DNA from: Monosiga brevicollis MX1
Lineage: Eukaryota > Opisthokonta > Choanoflagellata > Craspedida > Salpingoecidae
NCBI RefSeq assembly: GCF_000002865.3
Contig: NW_001865089.1
Coordinates: forward strand, 104,232 to 165,791
Direction of reading: 5' to 3'
DNA length: 61,560 nucleotides
Part shown: positions 23,102 through 34,320 of the stretch, in pieces
Layout: the number at the start of each line of letters is the position of its first letter
How positions within the stretch are numbered: position 1 is the stretch's first letter
Notes under the pieces: model-generated
Seen by the model: the letters and a program-made list of their open reading frames with translations, nothing else
Told to the model about the DNA's origin: nothing
Databases searched by the model: none
Position numbers and translations under genes: made by a program

Positions 23102-26100
23102 TCAAAGAGCCATGTTGGCCAGTTGCGCCACTTCGTTCATGGAGAGAGCATGATCGTAGATGCGAAGATCATCCAGCACCGCGTCCAGAGGTGCGTCTGA
23201 CACCGCAGCCGCCGACTTGCCAATGTAATTGACGTCAAGCCAGCCGACAGGCATTTGCAACATGCCTACGTTGCTGCCCACCAACTGCCATACACACATA
23301 TAGAGGTCGATGAGACACAATCCAAGCGTTCCACGAGGCAAGCGTGATGGTTCGGAATAGAGGGGTGAAGCTTTTGGAACAACCACAAGAACCACCAACA
23401 ACAACATCAAAAGACGTTGGCTCCGACCTCGCCGTCGATGGCCAAGTAGCCACCAGTCGAGTTGCTGAACCCGCACACGTGAATAAACACATCGGCCTTA
23501 TCAGCAGGCAGGTTGGCCCGCACGACTTCACCATTGATTTCCATGAAGAGCTCTGCGTTGGTATTCCAGCGTGCAATGTACATGCGGTTGGTCGAGTTGC
23601 CAAAGTCCACAATGCGTCTGAAAACAGCGTTGCGTGATAGGCCCAACAAGCCAACAAGCCGGTCAGCCACCCGTGCAATCGTAATGGAAAAAAGAAAAAA
23701 AAAAGAAAAAAAAAAAAATTGCACTCTGTTTCGTTTTTCTGTGTGGAAAGCTGTGCCGAGGCGTGAACGTACTCCCACATTCCGACACGCCGGGTTTGAA
23801 TCCAGGAGCAAACAGTAAAGTCACCGCCAAAGTTGCGTGCAGGCAGCTGCACCCAGCTACCATTACCAGGCAACAAGAGAGCACCCGTCCCGACGGCTAC
23901 ATTCGTGTTCTCAAAGAATAGATCTTTAGCCTAGGTAGTAAGTCACATAACAAGGAGGCCAAGGAGCAGATCCGCAATCAAAAGAATGCGCCATGGGAAA
24001 GGGCGCTGCACACCAGCGAAAGTGGCTAGGAGGGCAATTGATAAAGGGCGACAAGCCACGAATCGTACCCGAATGTTGACAGGCACAAGCTCGCCATGCC
24101 ACTCATTGCCGCTAGCATCGCGGACATTGCCGTCAAATTTGAAGTGGGCCACGAGGCCCACACAATCAAGGTCGGGCCGGCCCTGGCAGAGGAGATGATG
24201 AACATCTTCGGCTGAGAGTGCGAAGTTGTACACGCGATAGTCATCCAAATTGCCACCAAAATAATCATCACCGGCAAAAGTGGAGCGGCCAATGAAGATG
24301 TTGCGGTACTCAGTGCTATTGCGGACGCGCATGTTGCTGTTGCGGCCAATTTCGCGACCTTGGCGATAAACGATGGCAAGAGGACCTTCGAGGGTGAAAC
24401 AGTAGTGCTGAAAGCCACCATATGCCCAGTCAAAGCCACCAGCCACGATCATGAATGTATCGAGTGAACGATCCTCGAACAAAAAGGTGAACTCAAGTGT
24501 TGTGGTTTCATGAGAGTTACCGATAAATATGCTCTCAACTGCGCGCCAGGTGTGCCACCACTTTGAGATATGCAAACGTACAACGGGATAACACACATTG
24601 GGCTCAAGTCACTCACCACCGCCGTTGTTAAAGTCGGCCACGCGACTCCAAAATTGGAGACTGCGGTAACGGACCCAGGAGCATACCTATGGAGTAGAAT
24701 TGATCCAGACAAGGTTGGGGAACAAGCTCATGAGCGATGCCATTGATGTGCGCAAGGGAAACAAGTGCACCCACTGTGAAAGCATTCTTCAAGCTCAAGG
24801 ACGGCGCAATAACGTAGTCATTGACACCATCCAGATACAAAGCCATGTCGCCCTAAAGAAGATCAGGGCATTAGGTAGACAGTGCAGGACTATCAGAGCG
24901 TCTCAAGATGAAAGAGGCAATGCAAGGGTCCAGAAGTTTAGGCTCGACACTGTCAGTAGCTTGATATCTTACCTCGGGTGCATTGACTTGGTACAAATTC
25001 ATGTTGTGGTGGTTGAATGCCACACCATTGTTATCCAAACCTGAGGCGTCCTGCAATGTGTTCTCAAAGGTGTAGTGTAGTAGCAGTGCGTCTCCAGCGG
25101 TCATTGCAGCGGGACGTTGAACACCTTGTGACTACAATAATCGTCCTCGAGGTTAGTTTGGGCCACTGCTTGGAACATGCAGGGTCCGAGGAAAAGACGG
25201 CGGCGTTGGACCAAAAAAGGTCTTACCTCGAGGAACAGGTCGGCAATTTGTGATGAAGTGAGAGCGCGCGACCACATGCGCAAGTTGTCAATGGCACCAT
25301 CAAAGTCAGGGTTGCTGCAAACAAGGAAGGGACAAGGAGGCGGGGGGGGGAATTAGACGGGGCTCAGTTTTGATAAACACAGCCACACGAGCATTAACGT
25401 GGTCAACAAACTCGTTGAAGTTGGAGCGACCGATGTAGTTGGAAGTACGGCGTAAGTAGGGGATGGGTGGGGCGTTGGACATTTGCATTGTCTGAACACC
25501 ATTTTTATAAAGCTATGCCCAGGCATGCACGGCACAAAAATAGCAGTCACCACGTGCCGGATCAGGTACATGGCCCAATCAGGGAAAAAACGTGGAGGTG
25601 TTTCTGTCAGGGAAATAGAGACACAGAGGCTCCTGGTAGAGGCTTGACGGACCGTGTAAGTGCCGTCACTAGTGGCCGTGACGCAGACGTGAGCCCAAAT
25701 GCCAGCTTCGAAAAAGTTATTGGATCGCAGCTGTGTAGCGATGTGGTTGCCTTGGTAGGCCTCAAATCTTTGATACACAGTTTACGCCAGAAGGGTCAAG
25801 GGTAAAGTGAATGCTGGAGCGGCCATGATGGTGGTGCCTGTTGCTATCAAGCGCTGTGACGTCAACTCGCGTTGAGTCGGCCAGCAAAGGGGTTGGAGCT
25901 TACAGGATGTCGTTGCTGTCATGACGGTTGAGCATAAGGAGGTTATTGTTGGCACCTAGTCGGGTGCCTTCCTCAGACATGCTAAAGTCGAAGATGCGCG
26001 AAGAGAGGCCAAAGGTGTCAAACATCACATCCACACACACGGAAAAGGCGCCACCGATGACATTTGCGGGGGCACGCAGGTGCTGATCAGCGCCGCTCAG

Positions 26101-26988
26101 CACAAGAGCGGGCGAGCCATCGGTACCATCCTTTCATGATGTATGGGTTGTGGCCACGCGAAAAACGCCGCGAAGACAAAAATGTGAGGAAAAGGTCGAA
26201 GGAAGAGATGACTGAAAGCCTTACAAGCCCTGCTCTAAGATGTGGCAGCCGACCAAAGTCGGCTTCAAAAGCAACTTACACGTCCAAATAGGTTGTCGGG
26301 GGCAGCGCCGTAGTAGAGGATGTTGCGACGGTTGTAAGAAAGGTCCAAGAGGTTGTTGTCAAAGGATAAATGGAGGAGGTCAGCTTGGATCTGGCAAGGG
26401 GCTTTGGGAGCCTGGGAGGTGGTATAGCCAGGAATGCACTGCGTGCAGGAGGAGGTTTGGACATCACCAAGGATGCAATACTGTGGCAGGCCTCTGGGGT
26501 GCCAAAAGTAAAAGTCTCCATCCCAGGTCTCGGCGCGGCGGCACGTCTTGAGAACGAAAATGGAATGGTTTGGGGTGGGTAGCAGGTGACAGTCGCAGTC
26601 AGTTCGGTCCAGAAGGGGCGGGCTGGCGGGATTAGGTGGATGATGAACCAACCTCAGGGTTCTGAGTCTGAGTGTTGCAGCGTGCCACGCCGAGAACCGT
26701 GGCATTGCAGGGCCCAGTCACGTCGGTGACGGCAACGGAGTCTGGGAGATTGCAGTGCTTTGCGGATGCAAGGTCGCCTGTGATGTGGGCGAGGACATCT
26801 ACGCCATTGATGACCACGCCATTGGTGGCATTGATCAAGAGCGTGCCCTTGTGGTCCACGACCATGAATGGCTTGGCAACATCAGCGGCGGTGCAAGTGG
26901 CAAGGGCAATCAACATGAAAAGCCGGCGGCCTGCACCGGAGTTTGTGAGTCGTGGCAAGAGTCGGGCCATTCTAATCAATCGGATCAA
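23102..26988 (-). CDS. Secreted protein with three LamG-like jellyroll domains
   Basis: The first exon (ATG at 26988 or in frame at 26970) encodes a signal peptide with core LFMLIALATCTA. A following cysteine-rich segment includes CILGDV and CTQCIPGY (about 26.5 kb). Three concanavalin-A-like (LamG_3 type) domains follow. Domain 1 begins LHLSFDNNLLDLS and ends IDNLRMWSRALTSSQIADLF (about 26.4-25.2 kb). Domain 2 begins LLLHYTFENTLQDASG and ends LDDYRVYNFALSAEDVHHLL (about 25.1-24.2 kb). Domain 3 begins LVAHFKFDGNVRDASGNEW and ends LDDLRIYDHALSMNEVAQL, with the stop at 23102. The start and end signatures of each domain are diagnostic. Many short introns break each domain, and I did not phase-check every join. 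No membrane segment follows, so the protein is probably extracellular. Such domains bind glycans or proteins; the ligand is unknown. Confidence 0.75.
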
Positions 26989-27031
26989 AACAAATCACAG
27001 GCGACTTGATCGCCCCAGTAAAATGGATGTT

Positions 27032-27106
27032 GCAGCGAGAGTGGTAGCAGCAGCGAGAGTGGTAGCAGCAGCGAGAGTGGTAGCAGCAGCGAGAGTGGTA
27101 GTAGCC
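27032..27106. repeat. Four 18-bp tandem repeats
   Basis: The unit GCAGCGAGAGTGGTAGCA repeats four times nearly perfectly in the divergent promoter region between the LamG gene (-) and the OGFR-type gene (+). It is outside both coding regions. A T24 tract follows at about 27308-27331, also in this interval. Confidence 0.85.
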
Positions 27107-27469
27107 AGTGTGTGACAACACGCTACACAACACACACACGGTCTCTCTTTCGTTCACTGAGAAAAACGAGTCCGATATGCAACTCACCCATAAGTACCAT
27201 GTGTGATCCAAAAAATGATGACAAATTTTGAAACACCATGACACAACTGCTGTTTGAGAATAAAGGGGTGATTTCAGATACTAAAAGCTGTTGCAAGCTG
27301 TTGTTGATTTTTTTTTTTTTTTTTTTTTTTTGTGGACGCGCGGACGGGCTGCAGCCGTCGATTGACTGCATATTGCCTTCAGGCGGCTGCTGTTTAGGGG
27401 GTTTTGGGTAGTGGATTGCATTTTTGGGTTGCATCCTTGTGGATCATTGCGCGCGTTGGCTGCGCAGGC

Positions 27470-29652
27470 ATGGCGGCGCGTGATTCGGCCAAGCGGCGGT
27501 CGTGGGAGCGATCGGACCTTGGTGAACGAGAACAGAACGGCCGAGATGAGCGCAGGCAAGACCAGCAGGATCAGGGCCAACATCAACAGGACCGGCGCAA
27601 AGGGTTTCAACATGAACAGAAGCAGCATCAAATGGCCCGCAATGAACCGCCTCGAATGGAATCGGCTCAAAAGGGCAGCAAGGCCAAGTCTGGTGGTTTG
27701 ACCACCCAGCAGCGCACCTTGTCCTCATACTTTGGCCATGACACCAGCCACAAGCACAAGCCTATGCCTCCGCCCATTGGCCGAAAAGCCTCAGTTCTGG
27801 GTGCCACTGCTGGATTGGGTCGGCGGGGCAATGTGACACCGACCCTGTCACGCCAAGCCACCGCCGAGAGCGCCGACTCTCATGAGTTGCGTGCTCAGCT
27901 CGATCAACTCAAACACATTTGTCATCGTATTCTTGGTCAGGAGCACCGCCACCTCTCGACCCTTGACCGCTGTCTAGCCGAGCTCAGCAAGGTGGTAGAG
28001 GATGTCTTCAACGTGCCCAATGCCTTCAAGAGCCGCGCTGCGGCTGATAACCGAGATTGCATGTGCGTTCGTGCCCAGTCCAGGGCCCGACAACGGTCAC
28101 CAATGCATGTCCAGTTTAGTGAAGTGAAGCTCCATTTCTCTTGACTCACAGCGACTCGTTGCTGCGTTTTGCAGGGAGTTTCGTCAAACTTGGGACCAAT
28201 TACAGTCCCTTCCCAACCAACGTGATCTCTCGATGAACCTCGACTTTTTCCAAAATAAGATCAAGTCTGCCCCCGAGGGCGCTTTCATTGAAGACATGCT
28301 CAGGTATCGCCAGCTCGCTCTGCGACACCGAGATGAACGAGCCAACATGTCAATTCACCCTTGTGTCTCATCAAACTTTTAGCTCTTGGGCCTCGCGGCA
28401 CGATTTACTCGAGCGACATCATGTGAGCCTCCCCATGCCCACAGCCTCCAACTTGTATCGCCATCCTCGCCTGCGCTGATGGAACCCATTTCGTGCCTTT
28501 GCGCTCTTCCAGGGATACATTCAATGGCTGTTTCCTCTACACAAGGTATAACCACACACTCACTTGACAGCGTGTGCGCGCCCCACGGTGTGTTGGTGCA
28601 CAGAATCCCGCGGTGCTCCACTCATGATGACGCCTTGCTCCTCACTCCATAGCATGGCATGTCCTTTGATGCCGTTCCACTGCAAGTCCACGAACGCATC
28701 ACGATCAGCAACGATCACGAGTGCATGGATCGGTTCGTCACGCCGATGCACACCCACGGCTTCTTATTTCCCCCATGGTATCTGATCGTTGTTGTCAGGC
28801 AAGGTCCGCTCCTGTATCTCTCACGCGCCATGAATTCCTTGCACCTCTTCTCCTGGGCAGTTTTGTGCGTGGCTACAGCATGATGCTCAATTTTTATGGG
28901 TTCAGGCTGACCGGCCCGTGCGTCATTGTGCTGGTCCTGAATGGCGTGCAACCCTGACTTGCTCCTGCTTGTACCCAAGACATGCCACTGTCCTCATGGT
29001 CCATTGCTACCTACTCCCCAGGCTTGCAGAGCAAGGCGAGGTCCACTGTTGTGAGGATCCAAGCCAGCAATGGAAAAATCTTCGTTTCGCATATCACAAT
29101 GCACTTCGTCTCACCCGCATCCTACGTTGCCTAGCGCTCATGAACTTGAGCCATTACCAGGTCTGCTTAGCCTCAACTGCCACGTCCCCTCGTGTTGCAG
29201 GTCTTGGCCCTCGCGTGCTCACTCGTGCTGGGGTCACTGGGCTTTGCTGTCACAGTTTCCGCTGATGCTAGCACTATTACAGCCCATCGTCTCGGGTCAG
29301 CTCAGGTCGTATGCCAATACGTATGTTGACATTTGGCTCTCTGTTTCGTGCCCTCCTCTCTGTTTCGTGCCCTCGCGTACTCGTTGCAGGAGTATGTTGA
29401 CGCGTGGCTTGCCGTATGGATAGGTTTGCCAGCTACTGGCTCTATAGTTTAGTCGATAAGCAGGAGCGAAAGTGTCTGTTGGCCCTGGTAGAGTTTTTCA
29501 ACAGTCCCTCCCGGCGTCACGCGTTTTTATCTGATAATGCACCAATCCCGGCGACGCTTGACGCGGACGCAGCTGCCAGCGCAGAGCCAGAGTTGGCAGC
29601 AAGCGCAGATGTGGCGGACAGTCGCGAGGCCCTTGAGCGGTTGAAAACTTGA
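27470..29652 (+). CDS. OGFR-domain protein with PIP box
   Basis: Exons are 27470-28062, 28175-28313, 28383-28422, 28513-28545, 28653-28732, 28861-28917, 29022-29160, 29256-29305 and 29424-29652; all eight joins keep frame. The spliced protein has the opioid growth factor receptor conserved region: MNLDFFQNKIKSAPEGAFIE, then DLLERHHGYIQWLFPL, GYSMMLNFYGFRL, then YHNALRLTRILRCLALM and SYWLYSLVDKQERKCLL. These match the family's order (animal OGFR: NLRFY, YIQWLFP, LMLDFYG, HNNLRITRIL, then a hydrophobic SALDYF-type segment). The basic N-terminal region has QRTLSSYF, a good PCNA-interacting (Q-x-x-L-x-x-Y-F) box, and a polar, glutamine-rich stretch. OGFR-region proteins are nuclear in animals; a chromatin or replication link here is inferred. 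An in-frame upstream ATG at 27404 is possible. Confidence 0.85.
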
Positions 29653-29814
29653 TTGGGCTCATTTTGACTCACATGTCAATACCAAACTTGATTGTCCTCA
29701 TCATGTCTATTGCCGTGCCAATTTACATGTAAAGCATACACACAAACAACGGGCAAGCATTGCGGCTGCTCTCCAGCCATCGAACCGCTCGAGCATGTAT
29801 CACGCCGCAGCCCT

Positions 29815-31488
29815 TTATGTGGGCGTCGGGGCGACGCCAGTCAGGTCGACAGGCATGGCGAGGAGCTCGGCTCTTAGGGCGCGCACGAGTTGGTTGGCTT
29901 CACGAATGCCAAAACACATGGGAGGTTTGATGACCATGACGTTGTCATGAGGGCCGTCTAGGGATGTCAGAATGTGGTGCTGTAACCGAAGCTGCGTACA
30001 GAGATGGGAGGCCGCTTGGGTGGCGGGGGTGGGATGCTGAATGTGGGTCACAAACTCGACACCCACAAAAAGGCCACGGCCACGAACGTCACCAATGTGA
30101 CAGGGCAGCTCGGGGTGCTGTTGGGCTAGTGATGCCTGCAGTTTGCAAAGGCAGGACATGAGATGGGCACCCACGCGGGTCGCGTGAGCTAGCAAATTGT
30201 CGGCTTCGAGGGTCTCGAGCACGGCGAGGCCGGCAGCACACGAGACGGTATTGCCACCAAAAGTGTTGAAGTATTCTGGACCGCGGGCCAGGGTGGCACC
30301 TATATCTCGGTGGCAGAGAACGGCAGCGAGCGGCATGCCATTGCCCATGGGCTTGCCAAGTGTGATGATGTCGGGTGTGACGTCGGCCCACTCAAAGGCA
30401 TACCAAGCGCCGGTGCGACCGAGACCTGTTTGCACCTCGTCGCAAACGCACAGGCCACCGGCTGCGCGAACGGCGGCAAAGGCAGCCTGGAAGTAGTGAG
30501 GCGGGGGCAGAATGACGCTGGCCACTGACATGCCCGACTCGACAAAGAGTGCGGCTAGTTGTCGATCGTACTGGTCGCAGAGGTGCCGTAGCGGACGGAG
30601 GGGGTCAGCGCGTGTGGGGTCGCCCGGACGGGCGGCACTGGGCACTGGTAGGACGTGTGTGTGAGTGGGCGGAGAGGGCTGTCCAAGGGCCGAGTATCGG
30701 GGATGGAGAAACTTGTAGGGGGAGAGCTCGAGGGTGGCCGTGGTGTTGCCATGATAGGCATGGTCAAGCACGGCCACGTGTTGGGCCCCGGTGTGGGCGC
30801 GGGCGAGGCGGAGGGCAAGGTCGTTGGCTTCCGAGCCCGAGTTGACAAGAAACACGACGTACTGGTCGCGCAGGGCAGGGGGCAGGGTCGTGAGAAGCCG
30901 TTGGCAGAGGTCGTTGTAGGTGGGATGGAGATAGCGCGAGTTGGTGTTGAGGGTGGCCACCTGCTGCTGAACGGCGCGGACCACGGCTGGGTGGCAGTGG
31001 CCCAGGTGCGGCACGTTATTTCGGGTGTCGAGATACGCCTGACCAGCGTGGTCAATGAGGTAACAGCCCGTGCCCCGAATAATGACGAGGGGGGCGGACG
31101 TGGCGTAGGACACGCTCAGGGCTGCGCTGGTCAAGGCCCGTCGCTGGGCATGCAGGCGCTGCGGTTCATGGCTGATTTCTGGGCATCCAAAGCGCACCCA
31201 TGCCCACCTGAGCCCCTTTGCCAGAAGCCACCCGCCAAGGACTACACTGCCTGTAGCCGCAACAACCTTTACAAGCGCGCTGCGATCCGGAAGCAAGAGT
31301 GATCGGGGCATCCTGATCTTCAATTTGGGCGCCAGCGCCATTTTTTTTAGAATCTTTGTCAGCATTTCCGATGATTTCGCTGACATTTTGATCGCGGGGA
31401 TCGGTATGTAGGGAGAGCTACCATTTTGACCCCCCTCGAGTCGGATCGCAACAGCTGTTGACACCACCTCTTTACACCAATCACTCAT
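29815..31488 (-). CDS. Class-III PLP aminotransferase-fold phospho-lyase, ETNPPL/PHYKPL type
   Basis: This is an intronless 557-codon gene. Hallmarks of the class-III PLP family and of the ethanolamine-phosphate / phosphohydroxylysine lyase subgroup are [52 protein letters not shown], the PLP lysine in [11 protein letters not shown], and [17 protein letters not shown]. Family members cleave phosphoethanolamine or 5-phosphohydroxy-L-lysine to an aldehyde, ammonia and phosphate. Which substrate is used cannot be told by eye. An N-terminal extension of about 100 residues includes a hydrophobic helix ([16 protein letters not shown]) and basic residues, suggesting membrane anchoring or mitochondrial targeting. 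Alternative in-frame starts are at about 31386 and 31341. The gene ends 162 bp from the OGFR-type gene, tail to tail. Confidence 0.85.
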   Translation of the reverse strand: MSDWCKEVVSTAVAIRLEGGQNGSSPYIPIPAIKMSAKSSEMLTKILKKMALAPKLKIRMPRSLLLPDRSALVKVVAATGSVVLGGWLLAKGLRWAWVRFGCPEISHEPQRLHAQRRALTSAALSVSYATSAPLVIIRGTGCYLIDHAGQAYLDTRNNVPHLGHCHPAVVRAVQQQVATLNTNSRYLHPTYNDLCQRLLTTLPPALRDQYVVFLVNSGSEANDLALRLARAHTGAQHVAVLDHAYHGNTTATLELSPYKFLHPRYSALGQPSPPTHTHVLPVPSAARPGDPTRADPLRPLRHLCDQYDRQLAALFVESGMSVASVILPPPHYFQAAFAAVRAAGGLCVCDEVQTGLGRTGAWYAFEWADVTPDIITLGKPMGNGMPLAAVLCHRDIGATLARGPEYFNTFGGNTVSCAAGLAVLETLEADNLLAHATRVGAHLMSCLCKLQASLAQQHPELPCHIGDVRGRGLFVGVEFVTHIQHPTPATQAASHLCTQLRLQHHILTSLDGPHDNVMVIKPPMCFGIREANQLVRALRAELLAMPVDLTGVAPTPT

Positions 31489-31536
31489 GTGTACCCAAAT
31501 TACACTTTCATGTCAACCACGCGGAGGACGTCAAAT

Positions 31537-31572
<36 letters not shown>

Positions 31573-31632
31573 CGTTCTCTCTCTCTCTTCACACACATCT
31601 TAACTCTCTCTCTCTCTCTCTGTTAACTCTGC

Positions 31633-31683
<51 letters not shown>

Positions 31684-32148
31684 TTTTCTTTGTTGAGGAG
31701 GTTCGTGTCACATCGTGGAGCTGGTGAACCTGTTGTTGGGGGTGTACCTCTGCTTTGGGTTGGGTCTTGGTCTTCCTTCTCTGGTTTACGCTTTGGTTTC
31801 TCTCTGTCGGCTTTCCTGCTCGACGCGCTCTCTCTGGGTGGGCTTTGCGTTGGGTACCGTGTCTCTGCCCGTTTCATGGTGAAATGGCAGCGCCCTCCAT
31901 CGGGCGTATAGAGCCGGGCCAGACTGGCAACACAACGGAGCGATGGGGAAAAGAGCAAACAATGCCAGGGTCACAGTGCCCTGTCCTTGCGTGATTGTCC
32001 TGTTGTGAAGCGTATCTATCCCAGCCGCGACCTCGCCCACGCGCTCAAATCTCTTCACTCACTCACACACACGCGCGCGCGCGCCTTGTCGGCTGTTTTT
32101 GGGGGGTGGCGGTGTAGATTGAACTCGACCCCAACAACTCGGGCAAAG
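31489..32148. other. Divergent promoter region of ETNPPL-type gene and fibrillarin
   Basis: No gene was found. It contains a GT repeat (about 31537-31571) and a long, interrupted CT repeat (about 31577-31680). The remainder up to the fibrillarin ATG is GC-rich with CACGCG-type repeats near 32070. The two genes point away from each other, so the region should contain both promoters. Confidence 0.7.
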
Positions 32149-33597
32149 ATGGCTTATGACGGTGGTCGTGGTGGTGGCCGCGGACGCGGTGGCGGACGGT
32201 TAGTGAATGCACCATCTCATCTCTGTCGTGTTTTTCTTGCTTTCTCCCCCTCTCTCTATCGCTTCCTTTGAACCAAGCGGGGCATGAACCTGGCATGGTG
32301 GTCCTGGCTTTGTTGTTCTGGGTGCACACCTACCTGGCAGACCCCGAGTTGCACTTGTTCGCTTGCTCATCACGTGCGGCCCTGCTGTGCCTTTTGCATG
32401 CTTGTTTCTCGGCGTCTTGTTCATCACAGTGGTGGCGGCAGCTTCCGTGGCCGGTACGTATCTTGATCATCTCCCTTTGGATGGATGGGTCGTTTCAATT
32501 CGTTGTGGGCGCTCGTACTCGTTTTGAAGCATTTCAAGTGTGGACAATGCCGCTTCCCCTCACCAATTTGTCTCCCTTGTGTATTCGCTCCTACAGTGGT
32601 GGTCCCGGTGGCGGCCGTGGTGGCGGCCGTGGCGGCGGTTCTTTCAAGCGCGGCGGTGCTCCCGGTGGCCGTGGTGGCGGTCGCGGCGGTGGCCGTGGAC
32701 GCGGTGGTCCCGGCGGCCGTGGCCGTGGTGGCCGCGGTGGTGGCCGTGGTGGCAGCAAGCAGGTCATTGTCGAGCCCCATCGTCACGGTGGTGTCTTCCT
32801 GGCCCGCGGCAAGGAGGATGCTTTGGTCACTCTCAACACGACCCCCGGCGAGTCAGTGTACGGCGAGAAGCGCATCTCTGTTGATGCCGCTGAGGGTCAG
32901 AAGGTCGAGTACCGTGTCTGGAACCCTTTCCGTTCCAAATTGGCCGCCGCCATCCTCGGTGGTGTCGACAGCATTCACATGGGCCCCGGCAGCAAGGTCC
33001 TTTACCTCGGTGCTGCCTCTGGCACCACCGTCTCTCACGTTGCGGATCTTGTCGGCAAGGTATGTTCCCCTCCGGTCGTGTCCCTCCGTAGCGTTAATGC
33101 CCGTGCGAGAATGTATTTGTCTGCCCAGTCTTATCTCATCAACTCACGCGCCAACCCATGTGCTCTCTACTCGTGTTCAGGACGGTCTCGTCTACGCCGT
33201 TGAGTTTTCTCACCGCTCCGGTCGCGACTTGATCAACATGGCCAAGAAGCGCACCAACGTTATCCCCATTATTGAGGATGCTCGTCACCCCCACAAGTAC
33301 CGCATGCTCGTGCCCATGGTCGACTGCATCTTTGCTGATGTGGCCCAGCCCGATCAGACCCGTATCGTTGCTCTCAACGCGCACAACTTCCTCAAGAACC
33401 AAGGCCACTTTGTCATCTCCATCAAGGCCAGCTGTATCGACTCAACTGCCCCTGCTGAGGCCGTCTTCGCCGCGGAGGTGCAAAAAATGAAGGCTGAGAA
33501 GATGAAGCCCCTCGAGCAGCTTACCCTTGAGCCCTACGAGCGTGATCACGCCGTCGTCATTGGCACCTACAGGCCGCCCTCCAAGAACAAGAAGTAA
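32149..33597 (+). CDS. FBL: Fibrillarin, box C/D snoRNP 2'-O-methyltransferase
   Basis: Exons are 32149-32198, 32430-32453, 32597-33059 and 33181-33597, all in phase. The N-terminus is a glycine-arginine-rich (GAR) domain spread over three exons, one only 24 nt long. The methyltransferase domain follows: [34 protein letters not shown], the SAM-binding [54 protein letters not shown] and [11 protein letters not shown]. Fibrillarin methylates ribosomal RNA ribose groups in the nucleolus, guided by C/D snoRNAs, and also methylates a histone H2A glutamine in some organisms. The GAR region is itself a target of arginine methylation in other species. Length and motifs are as in animals and fungi. 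Confidence 0.95.
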
Positions 33598-34320
33598 ACT
33601 GGCTTTTCTTTGCCGGCTTGCTGCTCTTGTTCCGTGCTTGTCCTACACGCCACCACTCGTGCTGTTGTGTCAATTGTCCTGTTGCCGCCTGGCCCGTGCT
33701 TTTTGCTCGCTTGTATCTCGATCCCTGTTGATGTTCTCTGTTGCTTTTGTCTTCTTGTCCCATGTCGTCAACGAAAAGCCGCTCTGCGCCAGTCGCAGGC
33801 CCACATAACTTCTTTTGCCCCTTCATCTCCCTCTTTTCCACTCCTGCTTCCGTTTGGCTAATTTTTGTTTGTGTTTTGTCAAGTCCATGTGGATGCTGTC
33901 TGGCATCCTCCGTGCTCTCCCTCCAAATCTCGGGAAGGGAAACGCGACTCCTCGTTAGTGAGAGGCTTCTTTCCCACCCTTTTTCCTTCATTCAGAACTT
34001 TTTTTTTTTTCTTGCCTGCTTTCCTCGTTATTTGTTTTGTTGGCGAGTCGCTTGGTTCGGCTGCTTGTCACGCAGCCCATCAAGGAGCATTCAGTCGCTT
34101 ATTTGCAATTGCGATGAACAAACCTGGATCCAACTTCTTGCTGAAGATCCTTTCCAAAAGTGGCCACTGGCAACTCTTCCCTCGCTCTTCTCAGGCCTTT
34201 TGTGTCAACACATACACATACACACAAAGGGGGGGGGGAATCCAGATGTTGCTTTCAATTTGTACTATGTGTCATGCTCTGCATGTCAATCCAAACAGCA
34301 TTCAAGCCCTTTGGCGTAGT
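33598..34320. other. Convergent 3' region of fibrillarin and MUN gene
   Basis: Both neighbouring genes end here. The sequence is T-rich (a T11 run near 34001-34011, many CT-rich words) and carries ACATACACATAC microsatellite-like sequence near 34208. No protein signal was found. Confidence 0.6.

Noticed and set aside
32485-33597. A single 370-codon frame through fibrillarin
   Set aside because: The upstream part is out of the conserved frame and reads through two introns; only the spliced product gives a full fibrillarin.
34112-34250. Possible small gene around MNKPGSNFLLKILSK
   Set aside because: Short, in the 3' region between converging genes, with no upstream promoter space or recognisable motif.
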